Assembly (NCBI RefSeq): GCF_025566965.1
Contig: NZ_JAOQJL010000004.1
Coordinates: 62,001-126,000 of the forward strand
From: Blautia_A ammoniilytica
GTDB taxonomy: Bacteria > Bacillota > Clostridia > Lachnospirales > Lachnospiraceae
Reading direction: 5' to 3'
DNA length: 64,000 nucleotides
Part shown: positions 50,878 through 58,303 of the stretch, piece by piece
Layout of the letters: each line of letters starts with the position of its first letter
Numbering within the stretch: position 1 is the first letter of the stretch
The notes under the pieces: model-generated
The model's input: the letters and a program-made list of their open reading frames with translations, nothing else
What the model was told of the DNA's origin: nothing
Database searches by the model: none
Translations under genes and position numbers: made by a program

Positions 50878-52323
50878 ATGAAAAGATACGCAAAAGTGAT
50901 AGCCGTGGCTGTGGCAGTACTGGGGATCGTTATTTTTACAGTTAAGCCTCAGGCTGCTGGTGGCAGTCTTTTGTCTGTTACAGAGGAAGCACAGGTGCGT
51001 CCTATCCAGGACGGAAGCGGGATGTATCTTCTGAAAAGCGATGGATTTTATTGTCTGAAAGAAGATGGATCCAGAGATAATCGTCCAGCAGTTCATTATT
51101 TCAAGAATTTTACTATCGATGGGACTGTTTTTGAAGGATACTATTATCATGATGAAAGTGGGAAATTTCAGGCTCATGTGCCATATTTGGCTTATCTGAA
51201 AAACCTTTCTGTTTCATCTGAGGAAGACGGATATACAGCAGATGGATGTTATATGATCAATAATCTGGGCAGGATTTCTGCTGCACCTCAGATCAGGTAT
51301 ATCCAGCAGCTGACTCTAAATGGAAAAACCTATGATTCCTATTATTATTTCGATGAAAACGGCAAGATGAATACAGATCCTGGGATTTTTTATATTTCAA
51401 TGGATTCAAATGGCAGAAGCTTTGATGGATATTATTATTTTGGAGAGAACGGGGTACTGGCTTCAGAGGCAGGGACCACTTCCCAGGGTTATGTATATGA
51501 TGCAGATGGCAGGATTCAGAATATGGATGAGGGCGGCATACAAAGGCTGAAGCTATCTTTGCAGGAAATGGTAACAGACTTTGAAGGGGAATGGAGCATC
51601 TATGTAAAAGATCTTGGAACAGATGACAAGCTGGTGATCAACAACCAGAGGATGGCATCCGCCAGCCTGATCAAGGCCTTTGTAATGGCCGAGACCTATG
51701 ATAATATGGATGTGGTTACACAGAGCGAAGAAAGCATCCTCAAGAAAGACGCTGGCAGTAAGGAGATATCAAAGAAGATAGGAGCCCTTCTTAGTAATAT
51801 GATCACAGTCAGTGATAATGAATCATTTAATGAACTGGTTCGTCTTCAGACCAAGAAATATGATTTTGCAGCTGGTGCCAGAAAAATCAATCAATATCTT
51901 AAAGCAGAGGGTTATCAGGATACACAGGTGCTTCATACGCTTGCTCCCTCATCTACAACACCGGTTGGAATCGGAGAGAATAATACCACTTCTGTGAAGG
52001 ATTGCGGACTTTTGCTGGAGAGGATCTACAGGGAAGAGTGCGAAAGCCGTAAGGATTCACAGGCAATGCTGGAACTGCTGCTTGGGCAGAAGAATCGTAC
52101 CAAGATTCCGCAGGTGCTGGATGCATCTGTAACGATTGCAAATAAGACTGGGGAAACAGACACTACCCAGCATGATATAGCCATTGTTTATGGAAATCAT
52201 ACAGATTATATTTTATGTGTGATGTCAGAGAAGTGTCCTAAGGAAGAGGATGCCATAGATGATATACGGAAGATTTCTGCTATGGTTTATGAATATTTGG
52301 AAAATGTGCCGGAGGGAAGCTGA
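50878..52323 (+). CDS. Secreted serine hydrolase, class A beta-lactamase fold with wall-binding-like repeats
   Basis: A 481-residue exported protein. Signal peptide: about 1-27 (AVAVLGIVIFTVKPQAAGG). Residues about 40-225 hold Tyr/Gly-rich units (EGYYYHDESGKF, DSYYYFDENGKMNTDPG, DGYYYFGENG) like choline- or glucan-binding repeats. The C-terminal domain has the penicilloyl-transferase triad of motifs: Ser263-x-x-Lys266 (SLIK), Ser312-Asp-Asn (SDNES) and Lys423-Thr-Gly. Glu166 of true beta-lactamases is not obvious, so a peptidase or esterase acting at the wall is as likely as beta-lactam hydrolysis. The ATG at 50878 has AAGGAG upstream; an earlier ATG at 50851 does not. Confidence 0.85.
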   Translation: MKRYAKVIAVAVAVLGIVIFTVKPQAAGGSLLSVTEEAQVRPIQDGSGMYLLKSDGFYCLKEDGSRDNRPAVHYFKNFTIDGTVFEGYYYHDESGKFQAHVPYLAYLKNLSVSSEEDGYTADGCYMINNLGRISAAPQIRYIQQLTLNGKTYDSYYYFDENGKMNTDPGIFYISMDSNGRSFDGYYYFGENGVLASEAGTTSQGYVYDADGRIQNMDEGGIQRLKLSLQEMVTDFEGEWSIYVKDLGTDDKLVINNQRMASASLIKAFVMAETYDNMDVVTQSEESILKKDAGSKEISKKIGALLSNMITVSDNESFNELVRLQTKKYDFAAGARKINQYLKAEGYQDTQVLHTLAPSSTTPVGIGENNTTSVKDCGLLLERIYREECESRKDSQAMLELLLGQKNRTKIPQVLDASVTIANKTGETDTTQHDIAIVYGNHTDYILCVMSEKCPKEEDAIDDIRKISAMVYEYLENVPEGS

Positions 52324-52346
52324 CTCTTTCTCCTCAGGAAAATAGC

Positions 52347-52375
52347 TTGACCAGACTTGCTATATGATATATTAT
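52347..52375 (+). promoter_or_regulatory. Promoter for ridA
   Basis: TTGACC (52347-52352), 17-nt spacer, TATTAT (52370-52375). Transcripts from it would begin just before, or within, the GTAACT element at 52387. Confidence 0.65.
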
Positions 52376-52386
52376 GATGAATAAAG

Positions 52387-52430
52387 GTAACTATTCAGCA
52401 GGCAGTATCCTGTGAGGTGCTGAATAGTTA
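52387..52430 (+). repeat. GTAACT element, best copy, upstream of ridA
   Basis: TAACTATTCAGCA (52388-52400) and TGCTGAATAGTTA (52418-52430) are perfect 13-bp arms around a 17-nt loop that carries GGCAGTATCC. Confidence 0.85.
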
Positions 52431-52465
52431 TAAAAAAGAGAAATCATTTGAAAGGAGAATGACAA

Positions 52466-52843
52466 ATGAAAGTAGTTTATACAGATAAGGCACCGGCAGC
52501 GATCGGACCATATTCCCAGGCAATTATTCTGAATGATATACTGTTTACATCCGGACAGATTCCGGTTGATCCTGCTACAGGAGAGCTTGCAGGAGATACG
52601 ATTCAGATTCAGGCTGAGCAGGTAATGAAGAATCTGGACGCTGTTCTTAAAGAGGCAGGGACATCTTTTGAGAATGCAGTTAAGACTACTTGTTTTCTTG
52701 CTGACATGGGTGATTTTGCACAGTTCAATGAAATATATGCAAAATATTTCGTGAATAAGCCAGCCCGTTCCTGTGTTGCAGTAAAAACACTTCCAAAGAA
52801 TGTTCTCTGCGAAGTAGAAGTGATCGCAGCCATCGAGAAATAA
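52466..52843 (+). CDS. ridA: RidA-family reactive imine/enamine deaminase
   Basis: RidA hydrolyses 2-aminoacrylate and other imines released by PLP enzymes such as serine or threonine dehydratases. The 125-residue protein has KAPAAIGPYSQAI, FTSGQIPVDPATGE, NAVKTTCFLADM with the family segment, and PARSCVAVKTLPKNVLCEVEVIA with the conserved Arg. It forms trimers in known cases. It stands alone between two GTAACT elements and a terminator. The window's serine dehydratase is Fe-S dependent and does not release free aminoacrylate from PLP, so other enzymes must be the source. Confidence 0.95.
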   Translation: MKVVYTDKAPAAIGPYSQAIILNDILFTSGQIPVDPATGELAGDTIQIQAEQVMKNLDAVLKEAGTSFENAVKTTCFLADMGDFAQFNEIYAKYFVNKPARSCVAVKTLPKNVLCEVEVIAAIEK

Positions 52844-52864
52844 TCAGGCACATAAATAAATGAT

Positions 52865-52911
52865 AAAAGCCGGGATACATCCGATTAGCTGATAGGATAT
52901 TCCCGGCTTTT
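52865..52911 (+). terminator. Terminator after ridA
   Basis: AAAAGCCGGGA (52865-52875) pairs with TCCCGGCTTTT (52901-52911), with ATCC/GGAT inside. Confidence 0.85.
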
Positions 52912-52930
52912 CAGCTTAAAAAGAAAGAGT

Positions 52931-52973
52931 GTAACTATTCAGCAGGGGAATGCATTTTGTACTGAATCGTTAC
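52931..52973 (+). repeat. GTAACT element upstream of ispF
   Basis: GTAACTATTCAG (52931-52942) pairs with CTGAATCGTTAC (52962-52973) with one mismatch. GAAAGAGG, the ribosome site of ispF, follows directly. Confidence 0.8.
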
Positions 52974-52991
52974 GAAAGAGGAATACTGACA

Positions 52992-53483
52992 ATGAGAATC
53001 GGAATGGGATATGATGTTCACAGGCTGACGGCTAACCGTGACCTGATTCTTGGAGGAGTGAAGATCCCATGGGAACTGGGATTGCTTGGGCATTCAGATG
53101 CGGATGTGCTGCTTCATGCTATTATGGATGCACTGCTTGGTGCGGCTGCACTTGGGGATATAGGTAAGCACTTTCCTGATTCAGATCCGGCCTATTCCGG
53201 TATTTCCAGTCTTGTGCTGCTTTCCCATGTGAAGAAACTAATAGATTCCAGCGGATATGAGGTTGGGAATATTGATGCGACGATTATTGCCCAGAAGCCC
53301 AAAATGGCACCCCATATTCCGGAGATGATCAGGAATGTGGCAGAAACATTGGAAATACCTGTGTCCTGTGTGAATATTAAGGCTACGACAGAAGAAGGCC
53401 TTGGATTTACAGGAAGGGGAGAAGGAATCGCTGCCCAGGCAGTGTGCCTTCTGAATAATAAGATGGAGGAAAGAGAATCATGA
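52992..53483 (+). CDS. ispF: 2-C-methyl-D-erythritol 2,4-cyclodiphosphate synthase
   Basis: Fifth enzyme of the non-mevalonate isoprenoid pathway. The 163-residue protein has the zinc motif MGYDVHRL, GHSDADVLLHAIMDALLGAAALGDIG and a C-terminal KATTEEGLGFTGRGEGIAA motif. I use the ATG at 52992 because AAGAGG lies upstream and the protein then begins at the family's usual RIGMGYDVH; the frame is open to 52950 inside the repeat element. It overlaps cysS by 4 nt. Confidence 0.96.
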   Translation: MRIGMGYDVHRLTANRDLILGGVKIPWELGLLGHSDADVLLHAIMDALLGAAALGDIGKHFPDSDPAYSGISSLVLLSHVKKLIDSSGYEVGNIDATIIAQKPKMAPHIPEMIRNVAETLEIPVSCVNIKATTEEGLGFTGRGEGIAAQAVCLLNNKMEERES

Positions 53484-54889
53484 AGCTTTATAATACACTG
53501 ACCCGCAGGAAAGAGGAATTTGTTCCTCTGGAAGAGGGTAAAGTAAAAATGTATGTCTGCGGTCCTACCGTATATAATCTGATCCACATTGGAAATGCCA
53601 GACCTATGATTATTTTTGATACTGTCCGCAGATACTTTGAATATAGAGGGTATCAGGTAGAATATGTGTCAAACTTTACAGATGTGGATGATAAGATCAT
53701 CAAAAAGGCACTGGAAGAAGGTGTAAGTGCACAGGAGATTTCCGAACGCTATATTGCAGAATGTAAAAAGGATATGGCAGGAATGAATGTAAAGCCTGCT
53801 ACTGTTCATCCACAGGCTACTCAGGAAATCGACGGGATGATCAGTATGATCCAGACCTTAATGGATAAAGGCTATGCATATGCAGCAGACGATGGTACTG
53901 TATATTTCAGGGTAAAGAAATTTAAAGAGTACGGAAAGCTGTCCCATAAGAATCTGGATGACCTCCAATCTGGTTTCCGTGCACTTCAGGTATCTGGTGA
54001 AGACCAGAAAGAAGATCCCCTGGATTTTGTGCTTTGGAAACCAAAAAAAGAAGGCGAACCTTACTGGGAATCTCCATGGTGCAAAGGACGTCCGGGCTGG
54101 CATATAGAGTGCTCTGTAATGTCTAAGAAATATCTTGGTGAAGAGATCGACATTCATGCAGGTGGGGAAGATCTTATTTTCCCACATCATGAGAATGAGA
54201 TTGCCCAGAGCGAGTGCTGCAATGACAAGATTTTTGCACGTTACTGGATGCATAATGCATTCCTTAATATTGATAACCGTAAAATGTCCAAATCATTGGG
54301 TAATTTCCGTACAGTCCGTGAGATCAGCCAGCAGTATGATCTTCAGGTACTGCGTTTCTTCATGCTGAATGCACACTACAGAAGTCCGCTGAATTTCAGC
54401 GCAGATCTGATGGAGGCATCAAAAAATGCCCTGGAGCGTATTGTGGAGGCAGCTGGAAAGCTTGCGGACCAGAAAGACCATGCAGCAGTCAGAGAAGCTT
54501 CTCAGGAAGAAAAAGAACTTATCAAAGAATCTGAAAGCTTTGTTACAAAATTTGAAGATGCCATGGATGATGATTTTAATACAGCAGATGCTCTGGCAGC
54601 AGTTTTTGAATTGGTTAAATTTTCCAATACAAATGTAACAGGAGAAAGCTCAGCAGAGTTTGCAGGGCAGTTGTTCACTACAATGAAGGATCTGTGTGAA
54701 GTTCTGGGACTGAACGTGGAGAAAAAAGACGAAATTCTTGATAAAGAGATTGAAGATCTGATCCAGGAGCGCCAGGAAGCAAGAAAGTCCAAGAACTTTG
54801 CAAGGGCTGATGAGATCAGAGATGAACTTCTTGCAAAGGGGATTCAGCTTAAAGATACACGCGAAGGTGTAAAATGGAAAAGAATTTAG
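53480..54889 (+). CDS. cysS: Cysteinyl-tRNA synthetase
   Basis: A class I synthetase. The 469-residue protein has MYVCGPTVYNLIHIGNARP with the HIGH-like HIGN and the zinc Cys, WHIECSVMS with a second zinc Cys, GGEDLIFPHHENEIAQSE, and the KMSKS loop (NRKMSKSLGN). The start overlaps the ispF stop (ATGA) and the end overlaps mrnC by 16 nt, so ispF-cysS-mrnC-rlmB form one tight operon. No T-box leader is present. Confidence 0.97.
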   Translation: MKLYNTLTRRKEEFVPLEEGKVKMYVCGPTVYNLIHIGNARPMIIFDTVRRYFEYRGYQVEYVSNFTDVDDKIIKKALEEGVSAQEISERYIAECKKDMAGMNVKPATVHPQATQEIDGMISMIQTLMDKGYAYAADDGTVYFRVKKFKEYGKLSHKNLDDLQSGFRALQVSGEDQKEDPLDFVLWKPKKEGEPYWESPWCKGRPGWHIECSVMSKKYLGEEIDIHAGGEDLIFPHHENEIAQSECCNDKIFARYWMHNAFLNIDNRKMSKSLGNFRTVREISQQYDLQVLRFFMLNAHYRSPLNFSADLMEASKNALERIVEAAGKLADQKDHAAVREASQEEKELIKESESFVTKFEDAMDDDFNTADALAAVFELVKFSNTNVTGESSAEFAGQLFTTMKDLCEVLGLNVEKKDEILDKEIEDLIQERQEARKSKNFARADEIRDELLAKGIQLKDTREGVKWKRI

Positions 54890-55296
54890 ATAATCTTAAA
54901 CAGCAGTTTCAATTGGAGGATAGGGACCTTAGGACCTATTCTCCCTTAACACTGGCATATATTGGAGATGGTGTTTATGAACTGATCATACGGACCATTT
55001 TGGTTAAGCGTGGAAACTGTCCGGTGAACCAGCTTCACAAAAAAGCCAGCAGCCTTGTAAAGGCGTCTGCCCAATCTGCAATGATCGAGAAGATCGAGCC
55101 TGTACTTACAGAGGAAGAGCATGGGGTTTATAAAAGAGGCAGGAATGCCCATTCAGGTACAATGGCCAAGCATGCCACAATGTCTGATTACAGAAGGGCC
55201 ACTGGGTTTGAAGCGCTTGTAGGGTATCTTTATTTAAAAGAGGATTTTTCAAGGATCCTTGAACTGGTAAAGCTGGGATTACCCCAGGAATATTAA
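54874..55296 (+). CDS. mrnC: Mini-ribonuclease III
   Basis: It matures 23S rRNA ends as a dimer of RNase III catalytic domains without a dsRNA-binding domain. The 140-residue protein has LAYIGDGVYEL with the catalytic Asp and HKKASSLVKASAQ, and ends with GFEALVGYLYL, the second acidic motif. It lies between cysS and rlmB, its standard place in Firmicutes. Confidence 0.94.
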   Translation: MEKNLDNLKQQFQLEDRDLRTYSPLTLAYIGDGVYELIIRTILVKRGNCPVNQLHKKASSLVKASAQSAMIEKIEPVLTEEEHGVYKRGRNAHSGTMAKHATMSDYRRATGFEALVGYLYLKEDFSRILELVKLGLPQEY

Positions 55297-55313
55297 GGTG
55301 AAAGAGGAATAAT

Positions 55314-56045
55314 ATGAGTGAGCAGATAGAGGGACGCAATGCAGTAATGGAAGCATTTCGTTCAGGACAGGTGATCGACAAGCTTTTTATTTTGGATGGG
55401 TGTCAGGATGGTCCGGTAAGAAGTATTGCTCGTGAAGCCAGAAAAAAAGACACGATTATCAATTACGTGCCAAAGGAGCGGCTGGATCAATTAAGCCAGA
55501 CAGGCTCCCATCAGGGAGTGATCGCCCAGATTGCTGCCTATGAGTATTCTACCGTAGAGGATATACTGGAAAAAGCAAGAGAAAAGGGCGAGCCGCCATT
55601 TATTTTCCTGCTTGATAATATTGAGGATCCGCATAATCTGGGAGCAATCATCCGGACTGCAAATCTGGCAGGGGCGCATGGAGTGATCATTCCCAAAAGA
55701 AGGGCAGTGGGCCTTACAGCTACCGTTGCCAAAACATCTGCAGGTGCATTGAATTATACACCGGTGGCAAAAGTAACAAATCTTGGAAAGACAATTGATG
55801 AACTGAAAGAGGCCGGTATCTGGTTTGTATGTGCAGATATGGATGGTGATAGGATGTATGACCTGAACCTGAAAGGTCCTATCGGTATGGTGATCGGTAA
55901 TGAAGGAGAAGGAGTCAGCCGTCTGATCAGAGAAAAATGTGACTTTACAGCAGCGATTCCTATGAAAGGGGATATTGATTCTCTGAATGCTTCAGTTGCT
56001 GCAGGTATACTTGCATACGAGATCGTTCGTCAGCGACTTTCCTGA
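55314..56045 (+). CDS. rlmB: 23S rRNA (guanosine2251-2'-O)-methyltransferase RlmB
   Basis: A SPOUT methyltransferase. The 243-residue protein has an N-terminal substrate-binding part (IEGRNAVMEAF, GSHQGVIA) and a knotted SpoU domain with LLDNIEDPHNLGAIIRTA, VIGNEGEGVSRLI and DSLNASVAAGILAYE. AGAGGAA precedes the ATG. Fourth gene of the ispF operon, followed 26 nt later by sigH. Confidence 0.94.
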   Translation: MSEQIEGRNAVMEAFRSGQVIDKLFILDGCQDGPVRSIAREARKKDTIINYVPKERLDQLSQTGSHQGVIAQIAAYEYSTVEDILEKAREKGEPPFIFLLDNIEDPHNLGAIIRTANLAGAHGVIIPKRRAVGLTATVAKTSAGALNYTPVAKVTNLGKTIDELKEAGIWFVCADMDGDRMYDLNLKGPIGMVIGNEGEGVSRLIREKCDFTAAIPMKGDIDSLNASVAAGILAYEIVRQRLS

Positions 56046-56071
56046 AACGCCTGTAAAGGGCAGGAGGAATT

Positions 56072-56668
56072 ATGGAACAGTACAGTAAATATAGTGATGA
56101 AGAGCTGATTCAAAGACTGCGTGCCGGTGAAACGGGAATTGCGGATTATCTGATCGAAAAATATAAATATCTTGTACGGCGGAAAGCCAGAGCAATGTTC
56201 CTTATAGGCGGTGATACAGATGACCTGATTCAGGAGGGGATGATTGGGCTTTTTAAAGCTGTCAGGGATTATCATCCGGGAAAGGAAGCTTCTTTTGTTA
56301 CCTTTGCACAGATGTGTATTGATCGTCAGATTTACAGTGCTGTTCAAAGTTCCAACAGACAGAAACATATGCCATTAAATACCTATATTTCGCTAAGCCA
56401 GGAGGATGAAGAAAGCCCCCTGGCGCAAGCATGGGTTGAAACACCAGAAGAGATCATCATAGACAGGGAGAATACCCGTGCCTTGGAAGATGAAATCAAA
56501 TCTGCTTTAAGCCCAATGGAAAATACAGTGTTAAATTATTATTTAGAAGGAAAAAGCTATGCAGATATCGGGATGCTGATGTACAAGAATCCTAAGTCTG
56601 TAGACAATGCTTTACGAAGGATCCGCACAAAGATCCGTAATTATCTGGAAAAGAAATATGTTCTGTAA
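56072..56668 (+). CDS. sigH: RNA polymerase sigma-H factor
   Basis: Sigma-H (Spo0H) controls the move to stationary phase and early sporulation. The 198-residue protein has region 2 (YLVRRKARAMFLIGGDTDDLIQEGMIGLFKAV), the FVTFAQMCIDRQI segment and region 4 (LSPMENTVLNYYLEGKSYADIGM, KSVDNALRRIRTKI). AGGAGG precedes the start. The cysS-mrnC-rlmB-sigH order is the same as in Bacillus, which supports the name. Confidence 0.95.
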   Translation: MEQYSKYSDEELIQRLRAGETGIADYLIEKYKYLVRRKARAMFLIGGDTDDLIQEGMIGLFKAVRDYHPGKEASFVTFAQMCIDRQIYSAVQSSNRQKHMPLNTYISLSQEDEESPLAQAWVETPEEIIIDRENTRALEDEIKSALSPMENTVLNYYLEGKSYADIGMLMYKNPKSVDNALRRIRTKIRNYLEKKYVL

Positions 56669-56729
56669 CATTGTTTTTTCAGGTGTGAAAAGTTTTAGGC
56701 TTTTTTTATAGATCTTTATAGTTCTTTCA

Positions 56730-56757
56730 TTGACTTTTTTTCTCTATTTGGTAAGAT
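56730..56757 (+). promoter_or_regulatory. Promoter upstream of the surface-fibre locus
   Basis: TTGACT (56730-56735), 16-nt spacer, TAAGAT (56752-56757). The leader to the first gene would be about 300 nt. Confidence 0.5.
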
Positions 56758-56879
56758 ATAGCCATCTTATAAATATTTCAGCGTTACATTTCATAAATCT
56801 AATTTCTTTTGATCTTAATCTGATCATTTTTTCATTTTTGTATCTTTTTAAATTGAAAATTTGTACTATTTATTTTTGC

Positions 56880-56908
56880 ACATGCCGGAGCATGTACATG
56901 TCTTTTTT
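56880..56908 (+). terminator. Possible attenuator in the leader
   Basis: ACATGC-CGGA-GCATGT (56880-56895) and, 7 nt on, TTTTTT (56903-56908). The stem is short and the gap long, so termination would be weak or conditional. Confidence 0.35.
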
Positions 56909-56949
56909 CATTTCTGGAGGTGATTCCCTTGTGCTGATTCAGTAATTCT

Positions 56950-57008
56950 ATGATTACAGTGTCAAAAGGTTTGATCCCACCTGTGTTTGCATAAGGGTGG
57001 GAGAATGA
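56950..57008 (+). repeat. 59-nt structured repeat, copy 2
   Basis: Begins ATGATTACAGTGTCAAAAGG; 53 of 59 identical to the minus-strand copy at 25664-25606. The TCCCACC/GGTGGGA stem is kept exactly; the inner helix changes from GTGC/GCAC to GTGT/GCAT, still pairable with G-U. It lies 55 nt before the first fibre gene. Confidence 0.8.
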
Positions 57009-57063
57009 CTTTTACTTCTGAAAAAAATGAACTTGAAAGGAGCTAAATAAAATCTATCAGAAA

Positions 57064-57582
57064 ATGAAAAGAAAAATCATGATCTTATTTGCATTGGGGT
57101 GTATGACAGTTCTGGGAGCCGGGGCAGTTACCTATACCTATCTGACTGATGATGATGTGAAACAAAATGAAATAAGGGCAGCAGAAAATAAAGTACACAT
57201 AGAAGAAGAATTTAAGCCACCGGAGGATCCGCAACCAGGCGATGTGATCGTCAAAAAGCCCTGGGTAGTCAATGACAGTAAAATTCCTGTCTATGTACGG
57301 ATCAGAGTGCATTTTTCGGATTCGCGTGGGGAGTTACAGTGTGAACCTTTGCAGATTCACAGAAAATGGAACCGGCAAGAGGATGGCTACTATTATTATG
57401 ATAATGCATTGGCAGCAGGTGAAAAGACAGAGCCCTTATTTGAAAGAATTCAGTTAAAGCCGGATTTGATAAAAGAAGAAATCTGTCCATTCGATCTGAT
57501 TGTTTATACTGAATCTGTCCAGGCTTACGGATTTACAAATGCAGAGACTGCATTTGCAGCGCTTGATGGAGGGAAAGAATGA
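57064..57582 (+). CDS. Exported TasA/camelysin-like protein 1
   Basis: A 172-residue protein. Signal peptide about 1-22, then YTYLTDDDVKQNE, the SipW-type start of mature fibre or camelysin proteins, and a beta-rich body with PVYVRIRVHFSD and AAGEKTEPLFERI. The body shares the GEKTEPLF motif with protein 5 of the locus (60808). AAGGAG lies about 20 nt before this ATG, too far for normal use; at the right spacing stands an ATC codon, as if an original start had been lost. First gene of the locus; overlaps the next by 4 nt. Confidence 0.75.
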   Translation: MKRKIMILFALGCMTVLGAGAVTYTYLTDDDVKQNEIRAAENKVHIEEEFKPPEDPQPGDVIVKKPWVVNDSKIPVYVRIRVHFSDSRGELQCEPLQIHRKWNRQEDGYYYYDNALAAGEKTEPLFERIQLKPDLIKEEICPFDLIVYTESVQAYGFTNAETAFAALDGGKE

Positions 57583-58274
57583 GGAAAAATATAAAAGCTA
57601 TAGGGCTGCTTCTGGCGATTGCCTGCATTTCAGGGGCACTTTATCAGGGAACAGGTGCTTATCTGACAGATGAAAGAAAGGTTGTGAATCATCTGGATTT
57701 TGCAGGAGCGAAAGGGATGCAGGCAGTTCTTACAGAGCCGGCATGGGAACCGGAAAAAGGCCTGTTGGTGATTCCGGGAATAAAGCTTTTAAAGGATCCA
57801 CAGGTTACGAATACATCGTCTATTGATATGGATGAACTGGTAGCTTTGAAAGTGGAATTTGTTTATACCAGGGATTCTGATGAAAGAAAAAAAGGAGAAC
57901 AGCTGACAAAGGAAGACATGAAGCTAGTTAGCCAGGTATTCGAGATTGATTACAATTCAGATGATCCAAAGAAGGCAGATTGGGTCCGGTTTAAAGGAGA
58001 AAGCAGGGAAGATGTCAGGCAGTGCTTTTATTATAAAAAAGTTCTTGAACGTCAGCTTCCGGAGAAGGGAGAAACAACGGTGCCATTATTTACACAGGTA
58101 CAAGTAAGGAAAGAAGTAAACAATCTGATGGCTGAAAAGATCAGGCAGATAGGCGGTGTGGAAATCAGAGTTTCAGGAAGGGTGCTTCAGCAGATGGAAG
58201 GGGAAAGGTATTTTGGACTAAACAGTCCAGAAGAGGCTTATCAGGCAGGATTGTTCCAGGAACTGGAATTGTAG
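57579..58274 (+). CDS. Exported TasA/camelysin-like protein 2
   Basis: A 231-residue protein. Signal peptide about 1-27, mature start GAYLTDERKVVNHLDFAG, then LTEPAWEPEKG and KLLKDPQVTN, motifs shared with proteins 3 and 5. The N-x-x-x-x-G layout after LTD is that of SipW-dependent proteins such as TasA and CalY, which form fibres outside the cell. ATGA overlap with the previous gene. No wall-anchoring motif. Confidence 0.78.
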   Translation: MRKNIKAIGLLLAIACISGALYQGTGAYLTDERKVVNHLDFAGAKGMQAVLTEPAWEPEKGLLVIPGIKLLKDPQVTNTSSIDMDELVALKVEFVYTRDSDERKKGEQLTKEDMKLVSQVFEIDYNSDDPKKADWVRFKGESREDVRQCFYYKKVLERQLPEKGETTVPLFTQVQVRKEVNNLMAEKIRQIGGVEIRVSGRVLQQMEGERYFGLNSPEEAYQAGLFQELEL

Positions 58275-58303
58275 AATGAAATATGTGGAAGGATTGTTGC
58301 AGG

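Larger units (their letters stand above)
56669..57063. other. Leader region of the surface-fibre locus
   Basis: 395 nt, T-rich. It holds a promoter (56730-56757), a hairpin followed by a T-run (56880-56908), an isolated strong ribosome site (56916-56924) with no proper gene behind it, and the second copy of the 59-nt repeat (56950-57008). A 71-codon TTG frame here is hydrophobic by T-richness and not convincing. Confidence 0.6.

Noticed and set aside
52974..53479. T-box leader for cysS
   Set aside because: cysS overlaps ispF and no T-box core is present upstream of the operon.
56730..56945. A 71-codon frame beginning with TTG in the sigH-fibre gap
   Set aside because: Its hydrophobic look comes from T-rich DNA, it has no ribosome site at its start, and its start codon is the -35 of a promoter.
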